From an uncultured Lachnospiraceae bacterium (GTDB lineage Bacteria; Bacillota; Clostridia; Lachnospirales; Lachnospiraceae), in contig CAJTKK010000001.1 of assembly GCA_910576535.1 (NCBI GenBank), forward strand, positions 124,001 through 188,000: DNA of 64,000 bases, given 5' to 3'. The translations under genes were made by a program, and so were the position numbers. Positions 27,126 to 36,799 of the stretch are shown here, in pieces. Position 1 is the stretch's first letter; each line of letters starts with the position of its first letter. The notes under the pieces are model-generated. The model saw only the letters and a program-made list of their open reading frames with translations. It was not told the DNA's origin and searched no databases.

Positions 27126-28575
27126 TTACCGTTTCCCTAATTACAAACTGTGGGGAGTTGTTCATGGAAATATACATCCTCCCGATGTATTCCCCTACCA
27201 GTCCCAACATCATCATTGTCATCCCGTCCATAAAAACAATAGCTGCCATCAGGGAACTGAAGCCCATCGGCACATCCGGATTTACAAGCCTCTTAATGAC
27301 CGTATAAAAACCGTACAAAAAACCGGCCACGGAAAACAGGCAGCCCATTGCGGTCGCCAGCCGCAGCGGCTTTACGCTAAAAGCGGTAAACCCATTAAAC
27401 CATAAGGCGAATAATTTTCCAAATGTATAACCGGAATTCCCTATTTCCCTTTCCCTATGGCAGACTGTCACATTGCTGATTCTTTTTGTCGTACGCAGCA
27501 CAAGGCCGATTACATAAGGATAGGCATTGGTATACTTCTTCATTTCCTCCACTACAAAACGCTTTGCAGCAAAGTAACTGGAAACATACAAATCCTTAGG
27601 CTTTCCAAGCATAATCCGCGCCATTTCCTCATTGACCCGGCTCCCGAAATTTCGGAAAAGGGAGTGTTTTTTATGATCGTATCTGGCATAAACCACATCG
27701 GAGCCTTTTTCGATCTGCTCTAACAGTTTACCCGCCTCATCCGCCGGCGTCTGTCCGTCATCATCCAGGCAGATTACTACTTCCCCTTTTACCTGATGAA
27801 AGCCTGCCATAAGCGCTGCATGCTGGCCGAAATTCTTTGCCAGGCTGACGCCCTTGATCTTTTTATCCTCCCCGCACAGCTTCCGGATGACAGAAAACGT
27901 ATCATCCGGCGAACAGTCATTGACCAAAATGATCTCATAATCATAGGCCTTCCCCTGCTCTTTCCATGCATGTACCGTCTCCTTGATCTCCTTTACCACT
28001 TTAGGCAATGTCCGCTCCGAGCGGTAACAGGGAATCACAAAACTGATTAATTTCTCTTTTTCCACGGACATCAAAAACATATCTTTCCTTTCCCCATCCG
28101 AACATTCCACATCCTTTAAAATGCTTTTCTTTACAAAACCGGCGTTTTCATAGCTTTTCATAGCCGCTCCATTATCCGTAAATACACGGAGGATCAGCCG
28201 TCGCAGCCCTAACTCGGAAAATGCATATCCCACTGCTAATTTTGCAGCCTCCGTGCCATAGCCCTTCCCTACAGCATCATCTTCGCCCACAAAAATGCCA
28301 TATTCCGCTTCTTTTTTCTCCCTGTCAATATCACGGAAATAGACGCTTCCCACCGGACGCATACTATCTTTTTCGCATATAATGAACTGGACTGCCTTCC
28401 CTGTACCGGTCATGGTTTCCATCCAATGACGGTGTCCCTGCGGGGTAAATCTTTCCCTGTAAATAAAATGGCTCCTTACCCTCCCGTTGTTCCGCCACCT
28501 CACAATTCGATCCGTGTCCTCATATTCCATCCGTCTTAGGACGATCTTCTCCCCCTCTATCCTGGTCTTCCCCAT
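27112..28575 (-). CDS. Fusion of GNAT N-acetyltransferase and GtrB-like GT2
   Basis: Residues 8-170 form a GNAT domain: a WRNNGRVRSHF substrate strand, VGKGYGTEAAKLAV for acetyl-CoA, and FTDNGAAMKSYENAGF. Residues 176-400 form a GT2 domain of the GtrB/ArnC type, with FVIPCYRSERTL, LVNDCSPDDT, KNFGQHAALMAGF and the metal site LDDDGQTP near residue 271. Two C-terminal helices (about 410-475) complete the GtrB plan. The start MGKTRIEG at 28575 follows GGGAGG by 5 bases. The first half probably acetylates a 4-amino sugar nucleotide; the second would move the sugar to undecaprenyl phosphate. RffA upstream suggests Fuc4N as substrate; the WRN motif also resembles PseH. Confidence 0.88.
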   Translation of the reverse strand: MGKTRIEGEKIVLRRMEYEDTDRIVRWRNNGRVRSHFIYRERFTPQGHRHWMETMTGTGKAVQFIICEKDSMRPVGSVYFRDIDREKKEAEYGIFVGEDDAVGKGYGTEAAKLAVGYAFSELGLRRLILRVFTDNGAAMKSYENAGFVKKSILKDVECSDGERKDMFLMSVEKEKLISFVIPCYRSERTLPKVVKEIKETVHAWKEQGKAYDYEIILVNDCSPDDTFSVIRKLCGEDKKIKGVSLAKNFGQHAALMAGFHQVKGEVVICLDDDGQTPADEAGKLLEQIEKGSDVVYARYDHKKHSLFRNFGSRVNEEMARIMLGKPKDLYVSSYFAAKRFVVEEMKKYTNAYPYVIGLVLRTTKRISNVTVCHREREIGNSGYTFGKLFALWFNGFTAFSVKPLRLATAMGCLFSVAGFLYGFYTVIKRLVNPDVPMGFSSLMAAIVFMDGMTMMMLGLVGEYIGRMYISMNNSPQFVIRETVNEDV

Positions 28576-28601
28576 AAACGCCTCCCTATCCGCTGTCCCG
28601 G

Positions 28602-30440
28602 TTATTTTGCCTCTATCCGGTACACGCCGATCACTCCGCATATTTCATCGGCTAATTCTATTTTAACCTCCGCGCCCTGTTCTTCCAAATATGCAAGAAA
28701 ATCATCCGTACCCTTTTCCAGTTCCGCCATTAAATATACGTTCTCCTGATAGAGCAGTCCGTTTCTCATGGATTCTATCCCAAAATGCCTCAGTTTTTTT
28801 ATCTGGGAAGGGCTTTTTACCAGCCATCCTCCCATCATGTCATAATTAGCCAGGCTATTATCTACGCCGGCAAATATTTTTTCCGAATAGAACGTCCCCG
28901 CATATGGCTCAAAAGGATACGACACCGCAGAATAAACATCCTGAAAATAAAAGCAGCCGCTGTGGGCTTTCCCATATGCTTTCATACCTTCGTATACGGC
29001 ATTTGCCGCCGCCCGGTTCCTGGATTCCTTGTCGGCAGCTAATATCCCGCAAGGAGCGGCAAGCCCTGCAGTCAAAGCAAAAATAACGGCATATATTATT
29101 CCGGATAGCTTCCATCCTTCCGTTTCCCTTCTTTCATAGGAACCGTCTTCCGCGCATTCCATAAAAAGCGCCGCTATCAGAATGCAGAATTCCATCAGAT
29201 ATAAAGAATGGGTAATCCTCACCGGATCCCTTCCTCTTATCAGGATAAACATCCAAAGGGCTGTCCTGACTGCAAACAAAAAAAACAGAATGCCGGCAGC
29301 TCTGATGAAAGGGACATATGTCCTTTGCCCTTTTCCCGCACATTTTGCCGCCCCTGCAGCAAATACAGCCGCATATCCTAAGATCATCATATAATTCCAA
29401 GGATAATCATCCGGCCGGCCGGAGCCAAAAGGTTCCTTATGGAATATCCGGTACCGGTATGATCGGAGGCTTTGCCTGATCCGCTCACTCATCTGCATGG
29501 ATGCCTTTCTTGCCTGATCCTGATACTTTACCACCTCGTCTAACACGGCTGCGTCCAGGCTCTCATCCAAGCCAAAGTTATATTGTTCCAGCAGCATGTT
29601 CTGCCCGTTTTCCGTCATCCCCAGCCTTTCATACAAGTCTTCGTTCCCGTCATATGGGGGTATGCCCTGAAAATCATACAGCTCTGTCCTGCTGTTAAAA
29701 AAATCCACATAAGGTTCCCATCCCCCGGAAAAAGCCGCCCGGTTCCATGCCCATGAGATTCCCATTCCCGCCAGTATCATGCCAAAAACAGCAAAATATT
29801 TTTTATAATTTTCTTTTGTCAGAATTTCCTCTTCCATGCACCAGCGGTATACGCCAGCTACGCACATAAGAGGAAGCAGCAGCTCCATCATTTCCGTCCG
29901 GAGCTGGAATGCCAGGACTGCCAAAAGAATGCTTGACATATTTCTTCTGATAAAACCCCCGGCCAGCTCCTCTCTTTTTGCCGTTATAAATAAAAATGCG
30001 GCCGTTGCGGAAAGCAAGGCGGAAACTACCGTATATTGCACAAAAACCAGATGTTCTAAAAACAGCCCCACCACTATGCATCCCCCGGCCCCTGCCAGGC
30101 ATATCTTCGCCCCCGTCCTCCTGCAAAAGGACAGGCTTCTCCTTATCATAAGATACAAACAGCCAAATTGGCAAAAACATAAAAATATCCCATACACCGG
30201 CGCCTTCGGAAAAACCCGGTAAACCAGGCTGATGGCCAGGCTAAGGGGATAAAGAATCTGTATATTATGCCCCTCCGGTTCCCCGGTATACACGCCCGCC
30301 ATCAAATCCTTTATCAACACATCATCATTCAAATCATAATAATAATCATAGCGGATACCGGCAAATAACAGGAGAAGCAAAAGCCATGCCCAAGCCAGTA
30401 TGCAATTCTCATGCTTTTTATAGAAGTCCTTAAACACCAT
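28602..30440 (-). CDS. Large multi-pass membrane protein, GT-C-like, family unrecognised
   Basis: The 612-residue protein has about twelve hydrophobic helices and a C-terminal soluble part of about 130 residues. The first outer loop has YDLNDDVLIKDLMAG followed by GHNIQILYPLSLAISLVYR, an acidic pair and then a Pro/Leu motif in the same order as in GT-C enzymes. I do not recognise the family. It lies between RffA, with which it overlaps by 11 bases, and the GNAT-GT2 fusion. That position suggests use of the same lipid-linked sugar. The start follows AAAGGA by 5 bases. Confidence 0.68.
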   Translation of the reverse strand: MVFKDFYKKHENCILAWAWLLLLLLFAGIRYDYYYDLNDDVLIKDLMAGVYTGEPEGHNIQILYPLSLAISLVYRVFPKAPVYGIFLCFCQFGCLYLMIRRSLSFCRRTGAKICLAGAGGCIVVGLFLEHLVFVQYTVVSALLSATAAFLFITAKREELAGGFIRRNMSSILLAVLAFQLRTEMMELLLPLMCVAGVYRWCMEEEILTKENYKKYFAVFGMILAGMGISWAWNRAAFSGGWEPYVDFFNSRTELYDFQGIPPYDGNEDLYERLGMTENGQNMLLEQYNFGLDESLDAAVLDEVVKYQDQARKASMQMSERIRQSLRSYRYRIFHKEPFGSGRPDDYPWNYMMILGYAAVFAAGAAKCAGKGQRTYVPFIRAAGILFFLFAVRTALWMFILIRGRDPVRITHSLYLMEFCILIAALFMECAEDGSYERRETEGWKLSGIIYAVIFALTAGLAAPCGILAADKESRNRAAANAVYEGMKAYGKAHSGCFYFQDVYSAVSYPFEPYAGTFYSEKIFAGVDNSLANYDMMGGWLVKSPSQIKKLRHFGIESMRNGLLYQENVYLMAELEKGTDDFLAYLEEQGAEVKIELADEICGVIGVYRIEAK

Positions 30441-31560
30441 AGAATTCCTTTACTTTACTGCTGATATATATTACTTCTTCCTCTGTCAGCGTATAGAACA
30501 TCGGAAGGCGCAAAAGCCTTTCGCTTTCCTTTGTCGTATATTTATCTTCCCCATGAAACCGTCCAAACTTCCTTCCCGCCGGAGCTGAATGAAGAGGCAC
30601 ATAATGGGACACTGCCATAACCCCGTTTTCCTTCAGAAAACCAATTAATTCCGTCCTTTCGTCCAGATCCTTTGTCTTAATATAAAACATATGCCCGTTG
30701 TGGACACATCCCGCAGGAACAGCCGGCAATTGCGCCTTGCCGCTTTCCTCCAAAGATTTTAACTGCTGGTAATAGCAGTCCCATCTGGACAGACGGATAG
30801 CGTTAATCTCGTCTGCCAATTCCAGTTGCGCATATAGATAAGCGGCATTCATATCGCTTGGAAGATAGGAAGAACCGTAGTTGATCCACCGGTATTTATC
30901 AACCTCGCCCCTATAGAATTTGCTCCTGTCCGTTCCCTTTTCCCTGAATATTTCCGCATCTTCCACACAATTTTTATCCTTAATCAGCAAAGCGCCGCCC
31001 TCGCCCATACTGTAGTTCTTTGTTTCATGAAAACTAAAACAGCCAAAATCCCCTATGGTTCCCAGCGCTTTCCCCTTGTAATCCGCCATCATGCCCTGCG
31101 CCGCATCTTCCACCACAAGCAGCCCGTGCCTTTTTGCAATATCCATAATTTTGTCCATCTCACAGCTCACGCCTGCATAATGCACCACTGCAATTGCCCT
31201 TGTCTTATCCGTAATGGCCGGCTCAATCAAATTCTCATCCATGTTCATGGTATCCGGGCGTATATCCACAAATACAGCCTTTGCCCCCCGCAGCACAAAA
31301 GCGTCCGCCGTAGAAACAAATGTATAGGATGGCATAATCACCTCATCCCCCGGCTGGATATCCGCAAGCAGCGCCGCCATTTCCAGGGCATGAGTGCAAG
31401 AAGTAGTAAGCAGGCATTTTGCCGTTTGCGTCTTTTCCTCTATCCACTTGCTGCATTTCCGGGTAAATGTACCGTCCCCGCAGATTTTCTGTTCATCCAC
31501 CGCCTGTTTCATGTATTCCATTTCTTTTCCCGTAAAAGGGGGGACATTAAAGTTAATCAT
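30430..31560 (-). CDS. rffA: dTDP-4-amino-4,6-dideoxygalactose transaminase (RffA/WecE)
   Basis: The PLP enzyme starts MINFNVPPFTGKEMEYMK after GGAGGAAAC; the frame further upstream has no ribosome site. It has MPSYTFVSTADAFVLRGA, VVEDAAQGMMADYKG and SFHETKNYSMGEGGAL, with the Schiff-base lysine at residue 181. These are the signatures of RffA/WecE rather than of other DegT enzymes. It aminates dTDP-4-keto-6-deoxyglucose to dTDP-4-amino-4,6-dideoxy-D-galactose (Fuc4N). The RmlA/RmlB-type enzymes that make the substrate are not in this window. The GNAT domain two genes downstream could be the RffC-like acetyltransferase that gives Fuc4NAc. Confidence 0.92.
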   Translation of the reverse strand: MINFNVPPFTGKEMEYMKQAVDEQKICGDGTFTRKCSKWIEEKTQTAKCLLTTSCTHALEMAALLADIQPGDEVIMPSYTFVSTADAFVLRGAKAVFVDIRPDTMNMDENLIEPAITDKTRAIAVVHYAGVSCEMDKIMDIAKRHGLLVVEDAAQGMMADYKGKALGTIGDFGCFSFHETKNYSMGEGGALLIKDKNCVEDAEIFREKGTDRSKFYRGEVDKYRWINYGSSYLPSDMNAAYLYAQLELADEINAIRLSRWDCYYQQLKSLEESGKAQLPAVPAGCVHNGHMFYIKTKDLDERTELIGFLKENGVMAVSHYVPLHSAPAGRKFGRFHGEDKYTTKESERLLRLPMFYTLTEEEVIYISSKVKEFYGV

Positions 31561-31655
31561 ATGTTTCCTCCTGTTTTTCCGCCGTCCGGGCCGCCCGGCC
31601 ATTCCTTTTTCCATGCGAAACCCTGCCCGTCCTCTTCTTCCATCAGCCGCAACTA

Positions 31656-33389
31656 TCAGGATACCCGGTATATTTTATAGCTGCTGTTTTCAAAAATACA
31701 TGTATAATGATTTTCTGCAATATAGTCCAGGATCAGATCTGTTTTCTCCCCTTCCACTATACCCTTCCCCGGTTCATTGTGCAAGATAATATCCGGATTC
31801 CAGTCCAATTCCATAAGCGCCCGGTCCAAGGCATCATAAGTGTTGCTTGGAATTTCCGGCCAAGTAGTGAAAATAGCGGACGGGGCATCCAGAATATAGC
31901 TAAGCCCCGGCGCATCCCCCCATAACAGGATGGGTTCGCTTCCCACCCCGTTTTTTTTGCAGAAATCAATCAGCCCTGTAAGGCTTTCCGCATTCTCCCT
32001 GGCCGTATACATCCCTTTTAACGCCGGACTGTTGTCCACCATAGCATCGCGCTTCTCCCCATAGATTCCATCCCGGAATACATAATTGCATCCAAAACCA
32101 ATTCCCTGCAGGAGCGTCATAAGAAGAATGGCCATCATAAATGCCCGCCATGGGAAATGAATGTCATTGCCCTTCGTTCTCACCCATATGCTGTGGCATA
32201 CCCACAAAGTATAGGGAGCCAGGATAAACAAATTGTTCATGTTCTGGTAAGTATAATTATTGCTTCCTAAAGGGGTAATAAGAAGGATGATTAAGGATAC
32301 TGCCCCCAAGACTCTCCCTTTTTTCCTGTCTTCATCCATAAATCCCCCGATCCCTGCCACGCAGCAAATAAGGGAAAGAATGAGGAAAAGCATCATCCAC
32401 TGGAAAATACAGCCCTCGTTATAATACCGCAGGGAAAACATCCCCCGCCCCCAGTACAAACGCAATAAAACAATAATACCCGCGCAAAAAAGAATTTTTT
32501 TCAGCCTTTCATATTGTCCTTTACGGATGCGGAACAGCACAATGCCCGCCCCAATGCATGGAACCATATACCCCATCCATTGAAACCCTGCGGCATATGC
32601 GGAAACCGTAGACCAGATCATACCAGCCAATGTATAATCAGAGGCTTCCCCTGTCATCCCGAACAGCCCTGTGATCATGCCGGCAAATGCGCCGGCCCCG
32701 TAATTTAATACAATGACAAGCAGCACGCTGCCAAGCCCGGAAAGATATCCGGCCAGGCACAGCCCTGTCCTTTTTGCAATCACAGACAAAGCATCCTTAT
32801 TCTGCCAGCCCATATACCAGACAACTGCAATAAGAGCTGCTTCCGCCAGATTAGGGAATCTTACCATTACATTCAGCCCCAGGCAGATACCAGCCAGGAA
32901 TAAATATCTGTTTTTATTTTCCAACAGCCCTTTACACAAAAGGAGGCTTCCGGCTGTAAAGAAAAAATAAGTCAGATAATTATATAAAATTGTAGTTGGA
33001 CACCAGCATAAACTAAGGGCTATCACTTCCCCGGCAAATACAGTCCATGCCGGCATCCATTTTTTCATCCCATAATAGCAAATCAAGGCAATGGCCGCCG
33101 ACAGAAATCCGGTATACACATTCATCCCCAAAAGCGTATTGCCCATAGGCAGTTTCATCAAAAACGCACCGGACACATTAGCCAGATAAGTAGCCAATAC
33201 CCATGTCAAGTCCATCCTGTCCATAAAACGGTAATATCCAAGAGAATACATTGTATCGGAAATGTCAATGCCCTGATTGACAAGCAGCAAAGGATAGATC
33301 AGGAGAACCGCAGGAAAAACTGCTTTCTCCCAAATTATCCTTCCTTTCTTCATTTCCTTTTCCGCTCCCGCAATGATTCCCATATCCAT
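31656..33389 (-). CDS. Multi-pass membrane protein, GT-C-like, family uncertain
   Basis: The 577-residue protein has about twelve helices. After the first helix the loop reads NQGIDISDTMYSLGYYRFMD, with an acidic D-x-x-D motif where GT-C enzymes place their catalytic acid, and VRFPNLAE follows further on. The last 130 residues are soluble and presumably outside. I cannot name the family. It is preceded by the acyltransferase gene and followed by RffA in one leftward unit. The start follows GAGGAG closely; a second in-frame ATG six bases downstream is equally possible. It may transfer a sugar from a polyprenyl-phosphate donor. Confidence 0.68.
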   Translation of the reverse strand: MDMGIIAGAEKEMKKGRIIWEKAVFPAVLLIYPLLLVNQGIDISDTMYSLGYYRFMDRMDLTWVLATYLANVSGAFLMKLPMGNTLLGMNVYTGFLSAAIALICYYGMKKWMPAWTVFAGEVIALSLCWCPTTILYNYLTYFFFTAGSLLLCKGLLENKNRYLFLAGICLGLNVMVRFPNLAEAALIAVVWYMGWQNKDALSVIAKRTGLCLAGYLSGLGSVLLVIVLNYGAGAFAGMITGLFGMTGEASDYTLAGMIWSTVSAYAAGFQWMGYMVPCIGAGIVLFRIRKGQYERLKKILFCAGIIVLLRLYWGRGMFSLRYYNEGCIFQWMMLFLILSLICCVAGIGGFMDEDRKKGRVLGAVSLIILLITPLGSNNYTYQNMNNLFILAPYTLWVCHSIWVRTKGNDIHFPWRAFMMAILLMTLLQGIGFGCNYVFRDGIYGEKRDAMVDNSPALKGMYTARENAESLTGLIDFCKKNGVGSEPILLWGDAPGLSYILDAPSAIFTTWPEIPSNTYDALDRALMELDWNPDIILHNEPGKGIVEGEKTDLILDYIAENHYTCIFENSSYKIYRVS

Positions 33390-33398
33390 AAACTCCTC

Positions 33399-34508
33399 TT
33401 ACCGGAACTCTTCATCCAGCGCATCCACCCAGGCATTCACCTTCCGCCCTGTCAGGTATCTCCCCGCAAAACGGAAAATATTCAGCCTTACCGCATCAAT
33501 AAAACTCCCTGCCGCATAAACAAGAAGAACCGATGCCAGAAGATGAAAAATAAATCCTCCGGCCCCGGCTTCTGCCGCCGGCCCAATAAAATCTTCCATC
33601 CACCGGACCCACTCATTTCTGATGTCTATATGTTCATGAAACAAATATACGCCAAAAGTAAGAGGCGACAGTTTACAGATCCATTCCGAAATCTTCCCTT
33701 CCGGAACTTTCACATAGCGGAAAGCCCCGAACAGCCCTACTGCCCCGAGCAGACAAAGAATATAATTATAGTGATAAGGCACTTCCATATAATAAGTAAG
33801 CAGCCCTGTTTTATCATTGATCAGATAAGCCCCGCTTCCTATTGCAAAAATTGCCAAAGCGCAGCCGGCATATAACCCCCAAGCCCGCCTTGCATCCCCA
33901 ACCAGCCGGCATCCATGAAGCCGGATATAGGCCCCTATAAGATATACGCACAAAAACCACCCGAAATCATAGCCAAATCTATCTATGGCAAACCGCACCG
34001 GTATCACACTTTTCCAGCCGCAGAAAAGAAATATTAGCCCTGCTATGGTAATCTGAAGCTGCCGTCTGCTCATGGACTTGGCCGCTGCGTTTACTATAGG
34101 GCTGAATAAATATAGAAAAACATAGGAAACTGCAAACCAGTAATGCTCTGTCTGCAGGGGGAAAATATACTGCAGTATCCGGTAGCCGCCTTCCCCTTCC
34201 CCGGAAAATATCCCTGTCCCCATCATAATCAAAGGGATCAGCGTTGCATAAAAAAGCACTTGGCAGACAAGGATAAGAACCCTTTTGACCTTAAACCCTG
34301 ACTTCACCAGAAAATACCCGCTGATCAGCACATATACGTTCACAGCCACAATACAAAAAGATTCCACAAGCATTCCCAGAACCTGGCTGACGCTTCCGCC
34401 GGCCCCCGCGCTAAGAAGCATCCCCGTATGGCTTAAATAATGCAGGGTAACTACCATAAACATAGCTATTATACGAAGCAGTTCATAATTTGCCTGACGT
34501 TTCCCCAT
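33399..34508 (-). CDS. Acyltransferase family 3 (OafA-like) membrane protein
   Basis: The protein has about ten helices and the family-3 acyltransferase start MGKRQANYELLRIIAMFMVVTLHYL, where the Arg and His of R-x10-H are the conserved pair. YLFSPIVNA, VYLIGAYIR and FGVYLFHEHIDIR follow in the usual order. Such enzymes O-acetylate surface sugars from cytoplasmic acetyl-CoA. I start at ATG 34508 after AGGTGG; a GTG nine bases upstream is possible. No SGNH partner domain is attached, so it may be self-sufficient or depend on another protein. It lies between GtrA and the GT-C-like proteins. Confidence 0.88.
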   Translation of the reverse strand: MGKRQANYELLRIIAMFMVVTLHYLSHTGMLLSAGAGGSVSQVLGMLVESFCIVAVNVYVLISGYFLVKSGFKVKRVLILVCQVLFYATLIPLIMMGTGIFSGEGEGGYRILQYIFPLQTEHYWFAVSYVFLYLFSPIVNAAAKSMSRRQLQITIAGLIFLFCGWKSVIPVRFAIDRFGYDFGWFLCVYLIGAYIRLHGCRLVGDARRAWGLYAGCALAIFAIGSGAYLINDKTGLLTYYMEVPYHYNYILCLLGAVGLFGAFRYVKVPEGKISEWICKLSPLTFGVYLFHEHIDIRNEWVRWMEDFIGPAAEAGAGGFIFHLLASVLLVYAAGSFIDAVRLNIFRFAGRYLTGRKVNAWVDALDEEFR

Positions 34509-34524
34509 ATGTTCCACCTGATCC

Positions 34525-34965
34525 TTAACCTTCTTTTTTCTTAAACACTAAAAGTTTGCTGAATATGTAGTTGGACACAATAACTACTACGTTGCATACG
34601 AATTTGGCAAACATATTGCCAATCCCGGCCAGGTCTACCATGACATACATAATAACCAGCTCCATCACTCCCGTAACAATCCTTGCCCCCACAAAAGCCG
34701 AAAATTCTTTCCAGACTGCCTTTTTCTCTTTCACCTTGCTTTTAAATACAAACGTGCGGTTCGTCCAGTAAGCAAACAGCACTGCAACCACCCATGCAAA
34801 AACAGTCGCCGCCAGGACAAGCGCTACTTTATCATCATCCGCCCCCAGCGCCCATGCCGCAAAAGCATACGCCGCCATATTGACCACAAAGGCGAGAAAA
34901 CCAAAAAACAGGTAGCTGACCGCCTCTTCATATTTTTTATACATATCCCATGCAAACTTTATCAT
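34525..34965 (-). CDS. GtrA family membrane protein
   Basis: The 146-residue protein has four helices and the GtrA/PF04138 pattern: FFGFLAFVVNMAAYAF, WVVAVLFAYWTNRTFVFKSK, and SNYIFSKLLVFKKK at the end. GtrA proteins help move undecaprenyl-phosphate-linked sugars across the membrane and usually sit beside a GtrB-like GT2. Here the GT2 is the GNAT-GT2 fusion at 27112-28575, four genes downstream. The start follows GAGGTAAGGA, and the gene is 15 bases after the ABC transporter gene. Confidence 0.92.
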   Translation of the reverse strand: MIKFAWDMYKKYEEAVSYLFFGFLAFVVNMAAYAFAAWALGADDDKVALVLAATVFAWVVAVLFAYWTNRTFVFKSKVKEKKAVWKEFSAFVGARIVTGVMELVIMYVMVDLAGIGNMFAKFVCNVVVIVSNYIFSKLLVFKKKEG

Positions 34966-34980
34966 TTTCCTTACCTCTTC

Positions 34981-36732
34981 TTAGCGCATCTTAGATACAT
35001 GCCCGTCCTCCACACGATAAACAATATCGCATTTTTCTATCGTCTGCAGCCTATGGGCAATAATAATCAATGTCTTCCGCCCATGCAGATGATTGATCGA
35101 CTCCATGATCGCCGCTTCCGTATCGTTATCCAAAGCCGAAGTGGCTTCGTCCAGGACAAGCACTTCCGGATCCTCAAACAGCGCCCTGGCAATGCCGATC
35201 CTCTGCCGCTGCCCGCCCGACAGCCGGATCCCTCTTTCCCCGATGCCCGTATCCAGCCCTTCCGGCAGCCCCTTTACAAATTCATCCAACTGGGCTTCCT
35301 TCAAAGCCTGCCATACCTTTCCATCATCAATATCCTCATCCGCACAGCCAAAAGCTACATTTTTCCGTATGGTGGAATCAATCATAAAAATCGTCTGGGG
35401 AATATAGCCGATATTTTTTAGCCAAGACTCATAATGATCCCTTACTTCCACCCCGTCTGCCAGGATCTGGCCGGACTGCAGCCTCAGAAGGCCAAGCATG
35501 ATATCCACCACTGTCGTCTTCCCCGCGCCTGAAGCGCCTACGATGCCCACTGATTTCCCTACCGGAATGCGCATCGTTGCCTTATCAAAAATCAATACTT
35601 CCGAATTCGGATATTTATAAGTAATTTCTTTTAAAAGAATTTCTTTTTTTACCGGAAGCTTCTCCACATTCTTTTTCTTCCTATACGCTTCCTCATCATA
35701 ATTGACGCTTTCATCCCGTATTTCCTCCTGCAGATTATCGGTAACCCCCATAAAAAACGGCTCGAAATAAGAGATGGATGTCAAATAATTGTTAATGCGG
35801 TTCGCACTGGGGATCAGCCGCATTGCCGCAACGCCCAGTGTAAGGAGCTGGGGCATGATCTCCGTCACCGCCGTCCCTTGCCCAATCCGCAGCATCATAT
35901 ACAAGATCATTCCGGCAATGGCCACCGTTTCAATCAGCAGCCTTGGGGTCGCATTGTATAAATTATACTTTTGCACCGCATTCACATACCCCGCCCCGCA
36001 TTTGCAATACTCATTGATAAAATAACTTTCCTTATTCGCCACTTTGATTTCTTTGATACCCATTACCGACTGGTCAATCCATTTATACAGCCCGCTATAA
36101 TAGTCCTGGTTTTCTTCCCCGGCTTTCCTCATGACCGGCTTCAGGATGCATTTGATAATCATGAGTACCCCAACCAGCAGCACAGCCACCGTTCCCGTCA
36201 TAACCACATCTGTCGTCAGACAATAAACCGTCAGGCAGACAAAAACAATCATCTCGCTGACCAGTTGCAGTAAGCTCAAAATAAGCCCGTACATATTATT
36301 TACGTCCGAAGTAATGCTCCTTTGAATGACAGAAGTATCCGCATTCAAATAATATTCGTACGGCCGCTGCATAAAATTAATCATCATTCTCCTGGATGTG
36401 GCAAACTGGTTGCTGTATACAAACTGGAACTGTAATTTGTTCTGGAAAAACAAATAACCGTTTTTTACCGCAAACACGCCAATCAATGACGCCATAATCA
36501 GCATGGAAAACTGAGTCATGCTGGACATATGAAGCCCATCGTATATTTGAGCCAGCAGTTCGTTATTTTCCAGAATATCCGGATCCGTAATGACCCCGGC
36601 CGCCTGGTAAATCAGCCCTACGCCCAAAAGCTCCAGAGCCGCTCCTATCAGCATAACAAATACAAGAAAAACCATGATTTTCTTTTGTCTTTTATCCAGC
36701 AAAACATTTAACTTCTTAAGAATCTTTTCCAC
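34981..36732 (-). CDS. ABC exporter, permease-ATPase fusion (PglK/MsbA-like flippase)
   Basis: The 583-residue half-transporter has six N-terminal helices and a C-terminal ATPase with Walker A GASGAGKTT, signature LSGGQRQRIGIARAL, Walker B VLVLDEATSALD and IIAHR. The opening MEKILKKLNVLLDKRQKKIMVFLVFVML and ALELLGVGLIYQA are like PglK, the flippase for lipid-linked oligosaccharides. It starts with GTG after AGGGG and is the first gene behind the promoter at 36800-36829. No Wzx flippase was found in the window, so this may export the lipid-linked repeat of one or both assembly modules. Confidence 0.92.
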   Translation of the reverse strand: MEKILKKLNVLLDKRQKKIMVFLVFVMLIGAALELLGVGLIYQAAGVITDPDILENNELLAQIYDGLHMSSMTQFSMLIMASLIGVFAVKNGYLFFQNKLQFQFVYSNQFATSRRMMINFMQRPYEYYLNADTSVIQRSITSDVNNMYGLILSLLQLVSEMIVFVCLTVYCLTTDVVMTGTVAVLLVGVLMIIKCILKPVMRKAGEENQDYYSGLYKWIDQSVMGIKEIKVANKESYFINEYCKCGAGYVNAVQKYNLYNATPRLLIETVAIAGMILYMMLRIGQGTAVTEIMPQLLTLGVAAMRLIPSANRINNYLTSISYFEPFFMGVTDNLQEEIRDESVNYDEEAYRKKKNVEKLPVKKEILLKEITYKYPNSEVLIFDKATMRIPVGKSVGIVGASGAGKTTVVDIMLGLLRLQSGQILADGVEVRDHYESWLKNIGYIPQTIFMIDSTIRKNVAFGCADEDIDDGKVWQALKEAQLDEFVKGLPEGLDTGIGERGIRLSGGQRQRIGIARALFEDPEVLVLDEATSALDNDTEAAIMESINHLHGRKTLIIIAHRLQTIEKCDIVYRVEDGHVSKMR

Positions 36733-36799
36733 CGGCGTTACCCCTGTCTTTACTTCTGTTTCTTTCCTGATCCTATCTTTTACTGCAAAATATTAGTAT

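Noticed and set aside
31586..31598. CCGGGC-C-GCCCGG palindrome before rffA
   Set aside because: It lies between closely spaced genes with no T-run or promoter, and could be chance in a GC-rich patch.
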